NCBI GenBank assembly: GCA_030640215.1
Contig: DAOWJU010000119.1
Span: 1 to 6,952 of the forward strand
Direction of reading: 5' to 3'
Length of the DNA stretch: 6,952 bases
Origin: Desulfuromonadales bacterium
Lineage (GTDB): Bacteria; Desulfobacterota; Desulfuromonadia; Desulfuromonadales; BM103
Shown here: in pieces, positions 1 to 6,952 of the stretch
How positions within the stretch are numbered: the first letter of the stretch is position 1
How the letters are laid out: each line of letters opens with the position of its first letter
Notes under the pieces: generated by a model
Seen by the model: only the letters and a program-made list of their open reading frames with translations
What the model was told of the DNA's origin: nothing
Databases searched by the model: none
Position numbers and translations under genes: made by a program

Positions 1-1042
1 CACCGATCTGCGATACGGTCACATGACTTTCATCGATAAAAAGCAATGCATCATCCGGGAAGTAATCGAAAAGAGTCGCCGGGGGCGTTCCTGCCTGACG
101 GCAGTCCAGATAGCGAGAATAGTTTTCGATCCCCTGACAGAAGCCCATCTCCTCCATCATTTCGATATCAAAGAGGGTGCGTTGCTCAATTCGCTGGGCC
201 TCCACCAGACGATTCTGCTCACGCAGAAGCTGGATCCTCTCAAGCAATTCATCCTGAATCTTGCCGATCGCCTGATCCAGGGTCGGCTTGGTCGCAACGT
301 AATGACTGGCGGGGAAAATTGCCGTTGCTGGCAGACGATCAATAACCTTGCCGCGTAAGGGGTCAATCTCACTGATCGCCTCAATCTCGTCACCGAAGAA
401 TTCAATACGCAAAGCACGATCTTCCTCGTAGGCCGGAAAGACTTCTACCGTATCACCACGCACGCGAAAGCTGCCGCGATGGAAGTCGATGTCGTTACGG
501 CTGTACTGAATATCGACCAGCCGGCGCAACAGCTGGTTACGATCGAGCTCCATACCCTGTTCAAGGCGGATCAACAGACCATGATAAGCTTCCGGTGAGC
601 CAAGACCATAAATACAGGAGACCGAAGCGACGATCAGAACATCACGCCGGGTCAAGAGGCTGCGGGTAGCGCTATGCCGCAGCTTATCGATCTCCTCGTT
701 AATCGAGGAATCCTTTTCAATGTAGGTGTCTGTGGTCGGAACGTAGGCTTCAGGCTGATAATAGTCGTAATAGGAGACAAAATACTCGACCGCATTATCA
801 GGGAAGAGCTCTTTGAACTCAGCGTATAGCTGCGCGGCCAGAGTCTTGTTGGGGGCAAGAATCAGGGTGGGTCGTTGTACGGCCATCACCACATTGGCCA
901 TGGTGAAGGTTTTACCCGAGCCGGTAACACCGAGTAAAACCTGATGGAGATCGCCGCGTCGGATTCCATCGACTAGTTCAGCAATCGCCTGCGGCTGATC
1001 ACCTTGCGGTTTATAATCGGTCTTTAGAACAAATTTGGCCAT
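1..1042 (-). CDS. uvrB: UvrABC excision nuclease subunit B, N-terminal part (cut by window edge)
   Basis: UvrB is the damage-verifying ATPase of nucleotide excision repair; it is loaded onto DNA by UvrA and then recruits UvrC for incision, in the cytoplasm. The visible 347 codons start [17 protein letters not shown], a typical UvrB opening. Walker A GVTGSGKT lies at residues 38-45. The tyrosine-rich damage-probing beta-hairpin begins with [12 protein letters not shown] at 91-102. The UvrA-binding domain 2 region follows (about 155-245), and the Walker B/motif II DESH sits at 337-340, just before the edge. Helicase motifs III-VI and the C-terminal UVR domain are missing only because the window ends. 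The ATG at 1042 is the earliest possible start, since an in-frame TGA lies two codons upstream. No purine-rich Shine-Dalgarno precedes it, and the receiver gene ends 15 nt upstream, so translational coupling is plausible (inference). No SOS operator was recognised in the short gap. The identification is very secure. Confidence 0.97.
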   Translation of the reverse strand, partial: MAKFVLKTDYKPQGDQPQAIAELVDGIRRGDLHQVLLGVTGSGKTFTMANVVMAVQRPTLILAPNKTLAAQLYAEFKELFPDNAVEYFVSYYDYYQPEAYVPTTDTYIEKDSSINEEIDKLRHSATRSLLTRRDVLIVASVSCIYGLGSPEAYHGLLIRLEQGMELDRNQLLRRLVDIQYSRNDIDFHRGSFRVRGDTVEVFPAYEEDRALRIEFFGDEIEAISEIDPLRGKVIDRLPATAIFPASHYVATKPTLDQAIGKIQDELLERIQLLREQNRLVEAQRIEQRTLFDIEMMEEMGFCQGIENYSRYLDCRQAGTPPATLFDYFPDDALLFIDESHVTVSQIG

Positions 1043-1057
1043 ACATCAGGGGAGATA

Positions 1058-1426
1058 TCAGGAACCGAGGACGACCTGGAGAATGGTCTTCAACTGAATC
1101 TCTTTAACCGGCTTACGCAGGAATGTGGAGATGCCGACCTGTTTGGCTTCGGCAATCTTGGCTTCATCTTCTTCCGAAGAGAGCATGACAATCGGTACAA
1201 ATTTACAGTTCGGCATCTGCTTTGCGGTCTGCACAAAGACAATCCCGTCCATAATCGGCATGGTCAAGTCAGTAATGATCAGATCGTAACGGTTGGTTTC
1301 AAGCAACTGACAGGCCTGCTTGCCATTAGTGGCCGTTGCAGCTTCATAACCGAGTTCATCCAGCATATCCTCAAGGATCGCCAGAACCGACGGGGAATCA
1401 TCAACTATCAGAATTTTTTTCGCCAT
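1058..1426 (-). CDS. Stand-alone CheY-like response regulator receiver protein
   Basis: This is a 122-residue single-domain receiver with no output domain. All phosphorylation-site residues are present: the acidic pair D9-D10 in ILIVDDS, phospho-acceptor D53 in IITDLTMPIMDG, switch serine S83 in VMLSS, the aromatic switch position F102, and K105-P106 in FLRKPV. Such proteins act by phosphorylation-dependent protein contact (CheY at the flagellar motor, PilG/FrzZ-like proteins in other pathways) or as phosphate sinks. The start is ATG 1426, preceded by a strong GGAGG 5 nt away. An alternative TTG at 1438 would add four residues made of the ribosome-binding site itself. The gene lies 28 nt after cysS and 15 nt before uvrB, so it is probably co-transcribed with both. 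Its partner kinase cannot be read from the sequence; the hybrid CheA two genes further upstream, beyond cheB and cysS, is the obvious candidate (inference). Confidence 0.93.
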   Translation of the reverse strand: MAKKILIVDDSPSVLAILEDMLDELGYEAATATNGKQACQLLETNRYDLIITDLTMPIMDGIVFVQTAKQMPNCKFVPIVMLSSEEDEAKIAEAKQVGISTFLRKPVKEIQLKTILQVVLGS

Positions 1427-1450
1427 AGAAACCTCCAATACATAGAAACC
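1424..1450 (-). repeat. 10-bp direct repeat duplicating the receiver gene's start region
   Basis: On the minus strand GGTTTCTATG occurs at 1450-1441 and again at 1433-1424, a 17-nt period. The second copy contains the receiver start codon. The first lies in the cysS-receiver gap and offers a second ATG (1443) in a different frame. The match is exact over 10 bases. Whether it is a tandem duplication of a start site or chance is unknown. Confidence 0.75.
1432..1436 (-). promoter_or_regulatory. Shine-Dalgarno of the receiver gene
   Basis: The minus strand reads GGAGG, then TTTCT, then ATG. It is the strongest ribosome-binding site in the window, and it fixes the receiver start at 1426 rather than the TTG at 1438, whose codons would overlap the site. 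Confidence 0.8.
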
Positions 1451-1454
1451 ACAA

Positions 1455-2927
1455 TTATTTCATTTTCCAGTTTGTTCCTTCCGGACCATCCAGCAACAAC
1501 ACACCCTTGGCAGCCAGTTCATCACGGATCTGGTCCGCCCGGGCAAAATCCCGATTTGCACGGGCTTGACGGCGCTCTACGATCAGGGCGTCAATATCTG
1601 CGGCACTCAATCCGGACTCGGAGAGTCCCTCTTGGGCACTGCGAGCCAACCAAGCCGCCGGGTTCGAGCCGAACAGGCCCAGCACATCACCAACTTTCAG
1701 CAGATCATCCCGACCTTTGGCGAGGATTGCCTGGAGTTGACCATTCAGATGACTTGCTTCTGCCAGAATGCGATTAATCGCCCGCACGGCGTCGAACATG
1801 TTAGCTATTGCCAGGGCGGTATTGAAGTCGTCATCCATAGCACTACGAAAACGCTCTTCAAGCTGGACCAGGCGTTCCACCGGTTCAGCCAGGGCTGCCG
1901 CCACAGCACCTGATTCCGCGTTCGTATCCGCTTTGGCGAGGGCTTTGTCGAGCTGAGCCAACGCCTCGTAAAAGCGGCTTAAACCAATGCGTGCTTCCTC
2001 CAGGTTCTGGTCAGAAAAATCGATCGGTGAGCGGTAATGAGCGGTCAGGTTAAAGAATCTGACCACTTCCGGATCGTAACTTTTCAGAATATCGCGAATC
2101 GTAAAAAAGTTACCCAGCGACTTGCTCATCTTCTCCTGATCGACATTGACGAAGCCGTTGTGTAACCAGTATTTGACAAAAGGTTTGCCTGAGGCCGCCT
2201 CTGACTGGGCAATTTCATTTTCGTGGTGCGGGAAGATCAGGTCACGACCACCACCGTGGATATCGAAAGACGTACCTAACAGAGCCGAACTCATTGCCGA
2301 ACATTCGATATGCCAGCCGGGCCGACCAGCCCCCCAGGGAGATTCCCAGCTCGGCTCACCAGGCTTGGCACTTTTCCAAAGCGCAAAGTCCATCGGATTG
2401 CGTTTCAGCTCACCGGGAGCAATCCGCGCACCAGCCAGCATTTCCTCCATATTGCGTTTGGAAAGTTTCAGGTAAGAAGGAAATTTATCAACGCTGTAAT
2501 AGACATCACCCGCTGATTCATAAGCCATGTCCTTATCAATTAACTGTTCTACCAGGGCAATGATCTGCTCCATATAGGCCGTTGCTTTCGGCTCATGAGT
2601 CGGTTTGCGTAAACCGAGTGCGGCCATATCTTCATCAAACGCCTGGATAAATTCTTCGGCAAGCTCCTGGCTGGAGATACCGCGCTCGTTGGCGCGAGCG
2701 ATAATCTTGTCATCAACGTCGGTGTAATTGCGCACGTAAGTGACATCATAGTTGCTGTATTGCAGATATCGATAGACGATATCAAAGACGATATTGGCCC
2801 GGGCGTGGCCGATATGACAATAATCGTAAACCGTCACTCCACAGACATACATCCCTACCTTGCCGGGAACAAGTGGCTGGAATTCTTCTTTCTTACCTGA
2901 CTGTGTATTATAAACACGTAACGGCAT
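1455..2927 (-). CDS. cysS: Cysteinyl-tRNA synthetase
   Basis: This class I aminoacyl-tRNA synthetase charges tRNA-Cys with cysteine using ATP in the cytoplasm. The protein is complete at 490 residues, close to the bacterial norm of about 460-500. The class I signature HIGH is at residues 38-41 and KMSKS at 266-270. The zinc ligands that select cysteine are all present at the expected positions: C29 ([10 protein letters not shown]), C209 (WHIECSAM), H234 and E238 (FPHHENE). The conserved [10 protein letters not shown] block is at 67-76. The helical anticodon-binding region and a C-terminal segment ending in [10 protein letters not shown] follow. The ATG at 2927 has GGAG 8 nt upstream. The gene starts 83 nt after cheB, the longest gap in the window, so a promoter of its own is possible, and it is followed closely by the receiver gene and uvrB. 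No frameshift or missing catalytic residue is seen. Confidence 0.98.
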   Translation of the reverse strand: MPLRVYNTQSGKKEEFQPLVPGKVGMYVCGVTVYDYCHIGHARANIVFDIVYRYLQYSNYDVTYVRNYTDVDDKIIARANERGISSQELAEEFIQAFDEDMAALGLRKPTHEPKATAYMEQIIALVEQLIDKDMAYESAGDVYYSVDKFPSYLKLSKRNMEEMLAGARIAPGELKRNPMDFALWKSAKPGEPSWESPWGAGRPGWHIECSAMSSALLGTSFDIHGGGRDLIFPHHENEIAQSEAASGKPFVKYWLHNGFVNVDQEKMSKSLGNFFTIRDILKSYDPEVVRFFNLTAHYRSPIDFSDQNLEEARIGLSRFYEALAQLDKALAKADTNAESGAVAAALAEPVERLVQLEERFRSAMDDDFNTALAIANMFDAVRAINRILAEASHLNGQLQAILAKGRDDLLKVGDVLGLFGSNPAAWLARSAQEGLSESGLSAADIDALIVERRQARANRDFARADQIRDELAAKGVLLLDGPEGTNWKMK

Positions 2928-3010
2928 AATGTCTTCTCCGGAAGTCTATTCAATCGTGCTTTTTGCAGTGAGCGCCTTTCATAGCACAGAACAGCCAACA
3001 GGAAAAGTAC
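2928..3010 (-). other. 83-nt cheB-cysS intergenic region
   Basis: This is the longest non-coding gap here and the most likely place for a transcription boundary between the chemotaxis genes and the cysS block. It has no clear rho-independent terminator: a GTGCT/AGCAC pair is separated by 22 nt with no U-tract after it. A weak sigma-70-like arrangement (TTTTCC, 17 nt, TATGAA) can be read on the minus strand but matches the consensus at only 3/6 and 4/6 positions, so no promoter is called. Confidence 0.4.
2936..2939 (-). promoter_or_regulatory. Shine-Dalgarno of cysS, in the loop of a small inverted repeat
   Basis: GGAG lies 8 nt before the cysS ATG on the minus strand. It falls at the loop of a short imperfect palindrome at 2946-2931 (GACTTC, CGGA, GAAGAC: four continuous pairs, one mismatch, one further pair). 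The site is a reasonable start signal. The hairpin is too short to claim regulation. Confidence 0.6.
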
Positions 3011-4057
3011 TCAGCTGACGAATAAACGACAGACAACCTCCGTGATATGTTCCAGCGGCAAGACCTGGGTCACAGCACCCCGTTCGATTGCCGTTTTGGG
3101 CATACCGAAAATCGCACTGCTGGCTTCGTCCTGGGCGATGGTATAAGCGCCCTGTTTACGCAAAGACTTCAACCCGTCCGCACCATCGTTGCCCATGCCG
3201 GTCAAAAGCACCGCCACCGTTTCAGCCGCCAGGCCTTGATCCGCCAGAGAGTTGAAAAGAGCATCCACTGCCGGACGACAGTTATGTAATGGCGGTGAAT
3301 CTTGCAGAACAATCCGATTCGACTGAACAGTCAGATGAGCACTGTTAGGAGCAACCAGAATCGTACCCGCCTGCAATTCATTGCCAGGCCCGGCTAAACG
3401 AACCGGCAGATCTGATTCACGATCCAGCCAATCAGCAAAACCGGGGGCGAAACCGTCAGCAATATGCTGAACGATCAAGACTGCCGCAGGCAGGTTTTCA
3501 GGGAGTTCCTGGAGTAAATGGAGCACAGCCTTCGGGCCACCGGTAGAAGCACCAATCGCCAGAATCCGCCGTGGCCCCGGGGGTAAAGGGGCATCCGGGG
3601 AGAAAGGAACCGTTGCTTTCTCTATTTTGGGGCGTAGCGCACGATAGTGGTGAATAACCCGGATACGGCTGAGGCTTTTGACCTTGGCAACCAGTTGTCT
3701 GGCAATCTGCGAAAAAGCCTCAGTCACCACTCCTGAAGGCTTTGCCATCACATCAAGAGCGCCGAGCTTGATTGCGGCAAAGGCCCCGCGACTGTCGTGC
3801 GGATCGGTATTGGCGGAAAGCATCAGAATTGGCGTTGGCGTCGCCGCCATGATTTCCGCAACCGCCTCCAAACCACCCATGATCGGCATCATGACATCCA
3901 TGATGACAAGGTCTGGTGTGAGCTTTGCGGTCTGCTCTACCGCTGCACGACCATCACTTACCTCACCGACAACTTCGACGTCGGGATCCTCTGAGAGGAG
4001 ATCACGCAGGACCACCCGGGTCAGTTCGGAATCATCAGCTATAAGAATTCGAATCAT
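3011..4057 (-). CDS. cheB: Chemotaxis response regulator protein-glutamate methylesterase CheB
   Basis: CheB removes methyl groups from receptor glutamates (and deamidates glutamines) to reset receptor sensitivity; phosphorylation by CheA activates it. The 348-residue protein has the full family layout. The N-terminal receiver (1 to about 120) has D8-D9, phospho-acceptor D54 in VIMDVMMP, S81 and K106. A linker of about 40 residues follows. The methylesterase domain (about 163-348) carries nucleophile S171 in IGASTGGP, H198 in VQHIADGF and D291 in GMGNDGA, the expected Ser-His-Asp triad. The loop after D54 reads MPIMGG where MPxMDG is more usual, a minor variation. It starts 7 nt after the cheA stop with no clear Shine-Dalgarno, suggesting translational coupling to cheA. 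Its substrate is probably the MCP two genes upstream, though other receptors may be targets. CheR is not in view. Confidence 0.96.
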   Translation of the reverse strand: MIRILIADDSELTRVVLRDLLSEDPDVEVVGEVSDGRAAVEQTAKLTPDLVIMDVMMPIMGGLEAVAEIMAATPTPILMLSANTDPHDSRGAFAAIKLGALDVMAKPSGVVTEAFSQIARQLVAKVKSLSRIRVIHHYRALRPKIEKATVPFSPDAPLPPGPRRILAIGASTGGPKAVLHLLQELPENLPAAVLIVQHIADGFAPGFADWLDRESDLPVRLAGPGNELQAGTILVAPNSAHLTVQSNRIVLQDSPPLHNCRPAVDALFNSLADQGLAAETVAVLLTGMGNDGADGLKSLRKQGAYTIAQDEASSAIFGMPKTAIERGAVTQVLPLEHITEVVCRLFVS

Positions 4058-4064
4058 AAGATTT

Positions 4065-6161
4065 TCAAGAGATCAGGGTTTCAACAGTATCCAACAGAAC
4101 GCCCTGCTGGAAATTGCCTTTGACAATATAAGCCTGGGCACCAGCATTCATGCCCTGTCGCCGGTGTTCATCAGAAGCCAGAGAAGAGACGATGATCACA
4201 GGCAGATCGCGGGTGTCTTCACGCTGGCGAACTTTTTTGGTCAGTTCAAAGCCGGTCATCCCCGGCATCTCCACATCACTGACCATGAGATCGAAACGAC
4301 CGGCATTCAGCTTGTCGAGAGCATCAAACCCGGACACGGCAACGACAACTTCGTAGTCATTGGTTTCGAGGATATTTTTTTCCATGGTGCGAGTGGTAAT
4401 CGAATCATCAACCACCAGAACACGGCCACGTTTGGCTTTATTCTGTTCGTTTTCATAGTTCTGGCGTAACTGTAACGCCTGTCGATTCTGGCCAGCCGCA
4501 AAGAGATCCGCAACCGAAACAATCAAGGCCGGGTTGCCATCACCCAGAATTGTCGAACCAGAGACGTACTCAAGACTTTTCAGCTGGCAGCCAAGATCCT
4601 TAACCACCACCTCCTGTAAACCAAGGGTTTGGTCAACCAGCAAACCCATGGTCTGTTCGCGAAAGCTTAAGACCAGGACCGTCAGCCGACTGGTAATCTG
4701 TGCCGTCTGTTCCTGCTCCAGGAACTGTGACAAGCTGTTCAAAGGGATCGATTTGTCTCTAAGCCGAACAACTTCCCGGCCCATCTCTTCGAGGATATCG
4801 CGGGGTGAAACACGCAGGGCTTCGGCAACATAGTGCTGAGGGAAAACATAGGTTTCGCCACCACACTCGACCAGCAGACCGGTAAAGATGGCCATACTTA
4901 AAGGTAATCTTAAAACCAGTTCTGTGCCGACGCCAATTTCGGAATGCAGGGAAAGATTTCCCTTAACCTGATCCAGATTGGACTTGACCACATCCAGACC
5001 AACCCCGCGCCCGGAAACGTCTGTGATGAACTCACGGGTTGAAAAACCCGGCTCGAAGACCAGGTAAATCACCGCTTCATCCGACATTGCCGCAGCCGCC
5101 TCTGCGTCAAGAACCCCGCGTTTGACTGCAGTCGAGCGAATCTTTTCCGGATCCAGACCCTGGCCATCATCCCGTACCGTAACCTGGATAAAGCTCCCTT
5201 CGTATTGGGCCTGAAGGGTAATCTGCCCAGCCTTGGGCTTGCCTGAGCGCACCCGTGTGTCAGGGTCTTCAATACCATGATCGATGGCATTATTAAGGAC
5301 ATGCAGCAGGATCGGCTTGATCGCATCAAGCATGTTCCGGTCAAGCTCCACATCCTGACCCTGCACGATAAAGTTCACTTCTTTTTTCAGGTTACGGGCC
5401 AGATTGCGTAGTGAACGTTCAAAATCATCTGTGGCGGTTGCCAGCGGCAGCAACCGAAGCTCCATAGTCCGCTGATAAACATCTTCAGCCTGATAACCAA
5501 GTTGCAGCCGGTCTCGTTCAAAATCATTGATCAGATTCACCATATTGCTGCGCAGAGACTTCAGTGAATGATCATCAGCGTCCTGCAAGCGACCCATTGA
5601 ACTGTCCATCTGGTTCAACAGCTTCGTCATCTGTTGCTGTCGTGCACCCATCGCTTTCTGGCTGAGCAGAATTTCGCCCATGCGGTTAACCAGCTGATCC
5701 AGACGCTCCACACTTGCCCGCACCGAAGTCCGACGCTCAGTCCCTGCATAATCCGGCGAGATGTCTGCCTGAGCCTCATCTTCAGCAAGATTTCCGGACT
5801 CCAGGGCTTTGACCACACTATCGACATTGACACTGATCCCGCCAGCCGATTGAGCTTGCGCCATCAAAGCTTCAACCGCATCAGTGGCAACCAGCAGAAC
5901 GTCAACCAGATCCGAGCTGAACTCCAGCTCGCCACTTTGCAGATCCTTGAGAAGATCCTCCATACGATGAGCAACCCCGGCAAGTTCGACCAGGTCAACC
6001 ATGTTGGCCGAACCTTTGAGAGTATGAGTACTGCGCAGCAATTCATTCAGCTGCGCTTCGCTCAGGCCCTCTTTTTCAAGAGCAAGAATACCCTTGCGCA
6101 ACGCCTCAAGATGCTCTTCCGCTTCACGGATAAATATGTCAACGTACTTACTTTTTTTCAT
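4065..6161 (-). CDS. cheA: Hybrid chemotaxis histidine kinase CheA with C-terminal receiver, no P2 domain
   Basis: CheA autophosphorylates under receptor control and passes phosphate to response regulators from a membrane-associated array. The 698 residues contain, in order, these domains. The Hpt (P1) domain has phospho-histidine H46 in STHTLKGSA. A short linker follows (about 120-145) where a P2 CheY/CheB-docking domain would be. A long helical dimerisation region spans about 146-255. The HATPase has its N box at 287-296 (HVLNNAIDHG), G1 at 331-335 (DDGQG), the F-box region at 369-375 (FEPGFST) and G2 at 384-390 (GRGVGLD). The CheW-like P5 domain is at about 420-560. The receiver is at about 579-698, with D585-D586, D629 in LMVSDVEMPGMTG and K681, which is followed by GNF instead of the usual proline. 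The ATG at 6161 was chosen because the upstream extension to 6287 overlaps the receptor gene and reads as nonsense before MKKSKYVDIF. The Shine-Dalgarno (GAGTGAG) is poor. Confidence 0.96.
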   Translation of the reverse strand: MKKSKYVDIFIREAEEHLEALRKGILALEKEGLSEAQLNELLRSTHTLKGSANMVDLVELAGVAHRMEDLLKDLQSGELEFSSDLVDVLLVATDAVEALMAQAQSAGGISVNVDSVVKALESGNLAEDEAQADISPDYAGTERRTSVRASVERLDQLVNRMGEILLSQKAMGARQQQMTKLLNQMDSSMGRLQDADDHSLKSLRSNMVNLINDFERDRLQLGYQAEDVYQRTMELRLLPLATATDDFERSLRNLARNLKKEVNFIVQGQDVELDRNMLDAIKPILLHVLNNAIDHGIEDPDTRVRSGKPKAGQITLQAQYEGSFIQVTVRDDGQGLDPEKIRSTAVKRGVLDAEAAAAMSDEAVIYLVFEPGFSTREFITDVSGRGVGLDVVKSNLDQVKGNLSLHSEIGVGTELVLRLPLSMAIFTGLLVECGGETYVFPQHYVAEALRVSPRDILEEMGREVVRLRDKSIPLNSLSQFLEQEQTAQITSRLTVLVLSFREQTMGLLVDQTLGLQEVVVKDLGCQLKSLEYVSGSTILGDGNPALIVSVADLFAAGQNRQALQLRQNYENEQNKAKRGRVLVVDDSITTRTMEKNILETNDYEVVVAVSGFDALDKLNAGRFDLMVSDVEMPGMTGFELTKKVRQREDTRDLPVIIVSSLASDEHRRQGMNAGAQAYIVKGNFQQGVLLDTVETLIS

Positions 6162-6211
6162 CTCACTCGCATGGCTGGTTTTTAAAAAAGGCGACACTTC
6201 CAACAGTAAGA

Positions 6212-6952
6212 TTAATCCATCTGATAACCAATTCGAAAACCACCCCAGTGCCTGCCATTGACGAAAACCGGGGCGCTGATATCCCACATTTTCTCCCCGG
6301 TATCACGCTCGTAAACCTGCTGCAGATAGCCCTTGCCATCAGCACCATCGTAATGAGCTGCACCCAGGCCGACAGGATCATCGAAGATCCGCTTGGTACG
6401 ATTACCAAGCTTGTCCTTTTCGATATCCCCGGTCAACGGTTGGGTATAGCGGCTATTGTGCGTCGGCACATAGCCGTTACGATCAGTAAGAACCGCATAG
6501 ACGACATGGTTGTCCTCCAGCAGAGCATCCTCAAAAGCCTGAATGGCCTGATCCAGGTAGCTATCATACTTGGTGTGATATTTCTTTGGATTGGTATCGG
6601 CAATCAGCTGGTAATTCTCATCGAAGAGATCAGCAACTGTGAATTTTCCACTCGCCACTGACTCCGTTAAGATCCGCTCCAACTCCCGGGCACTGGACTG
6701 GGCACGACTCTTGGCCTGGCTCAACAGATCTTCCTCGACCAGATCCTGCAGGCGCTCCGCCAAGGAGGTCAGCTCCGAGATCGACTGGGTTGTCTCTTGG
6801 GTACTTGCCGCAACCTGTACCGCGACATCGCGGACTTCGACAATCGTCTCCGTCATCTGCTCGCTGGCTGTGGTCTGCTGCTGGGTCATCAGCTTGATCT
6901 CACTCGCCGCACTGGTCGTCTCGGCAACCGCACCTGTGATTTTCTCCAGGGC
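6212..6952 (-). CDS. Methyl-accepting chemotaxis protein, C-terminal part with a terminal sensor-like domain (5' end outside window)
   Basis: The 246 visible residues are open to the right edge. Residues 1 to about 74 of the fragment are the descending MCP signalling/methylation helix. They are a heptad-rich coil with AETTSAASEIKLMTQQQTTASEQM at roughly 10-33, where glutamate/glutamine pairs are candidate CheR/CheB sites (inference). A helical connector follows. Then comes a compact domain at about 100-246 with FTVADLFDENYQLIADTNP, YAVLTDRNGYVPTHNSRY, GNRTKRIFDDPVG and a final SAPVFVNGRHWGGFRIGYQMD. This alpha/beta pattern resembles Cache/PAS-like sensor modules found in proteobacterial MCPs (from memory, not searched). 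No membrane segment follows, so the domain would be cytoplasmic. The ligand is unknown. The gene ends 50 nt before cheA, probably in the same operon, making it a likely dedicated receptor for that kinase. Confidence 0.92.
   Translation of the reverse strand, partial: ALEKITGAVAETTSAASEIKLMTQQQTTASEQMTETIVEVRDVAVQVAASTQETTQSISELTSLAERLQDLVEEDLLSQAKSRAQSSARELERILTESVASGKFTVADLFDENYQLIADTNPKKYHTKYDSYLDQAIQAFEDALLEDNHVVYAVLTDRNGYVPTHNSRYTQPLTGDIEKDKLGNRTKRIFDDPVGLGAAHYDGADGKGYLQQVYERDTGEKMWDISAPVFVNGRHWGGFRIGYQMD

Noticed and set aside
1414..1420. A7 run near the receiver start as a programmed frameshift site
   Set aside because: The run is read AAA AAA A in frame, not in the X XXY YYZ phase, and the protein is normal in-frame. 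A similar A7 at the cheA start (6152-6158) is equally ordinary.
1427..1438. TTG start at 1438 for the receiver
   Set aside because: The four extra codons are the Shine-Dalgarno itself, and the ATG at 1426 begins the canonical MAKKILIVDDS opening.
2928..3010. Rho-independent terminator, sigma-54 promoter or cysteine-responsive leader before cysS
   Set aside because: The stem candidate has a 22-nt loop and no U-tract, the GG/GC spacing is one base short of the sigma-54 rule, and the region is far too short for a T-box.
3870..3905. MPIMGG instead of MPxMDG after the CheB phospho-aspartate as a defective receiver
   Set aside because: The aspartate at this loop position is not part of the phosphorylation site; D8, D9, D54, S81 and K106 are all intact.
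3678..4469. 263-codon plus-strand open frame across the cheB-cheA junction
   Set aside because: It is antisense to two well-identified genes, has low-complexity Ser/Arg/Thr-rich composition typical of a shadow frame, and shows no recognisable domain.
5634..6185. 183-codon plus-strand open frame antisense to the cheA N-terminus
   Set aside because: The opposite strand encodes the clear Hpt and dimerisation regions of CheA; nothing recognisable is encoded on this strand.
6162..6287. N-terminal extension of CheA by 42 codons to an ATG at 6287
   Set aside because: It would overlap the receptor's C-terminal coding region out of frame, and the added residues precede the normal Hpt start (KYVDIFIREAEEHL) with no family resemblance.

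Overview
All six genes lie on the minus strand and are tightly packed, with gaps of 50, 7, 83, 28 and 15 nt. The window reads right to left. The genes look like those of a Gram-negative bacterium of moderate GC content. A CheA carrying a receiver and lacking a P2 domain, an MCP with a C-terminal sensor, and a chemotaxis block joined to cysS and uvrB would suit a deltaproteobacterium of the Desulfuromonas/Geobacter/Pelobacter type. That assignment rests on overall resemblance and no marker gene proves it.

Region 1 (6952 down to 3011) is a chemosensory block. It holds the C-terminal 246 residues of a methyl-accepting chemotaxis protein whose sensor-like domain follows the signalling helix. Next comes a 698-residue hybrid CheA (Hpt, dimerisation, HATPase, CheW-like, receiver) and then a 348-residue CheB methylesterase. 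The receptor should control CheA autophosphorylation. CheA would pass phosphate to its own receiver, to CheB for adaptation, and probably to a CheY-like protein. No CheR, CheW or dedicated CheD is visible, so these must lie outside the window.

Region 2 (2927 down to 1) is a mostly housekeeping block: cysS (cysteinyl-tRNA synthetase, complete), a 122-residue stand-alone receiver protein, and the first 347 codons of uvrB (excision nuclease subunit B), cut by the left edge. The receiver sits between a translation gene and a DNA-repair gene, with 28 and 15 nt gaps. It is probably co-transcribed with them and could be a phosphoryl acceptor for the neighbouring CheA.

There is no gene-free stretch over 100 nt. 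I see no RNA genes, insertion sequences, CRISPR arrays or convincing terminators. Much of the window is ordinary. The points worth a second look are the receptor and CheA architectures, the embedded lone receiver, and a 10-bp direct repeat that duplicates the receiver gene's start region.
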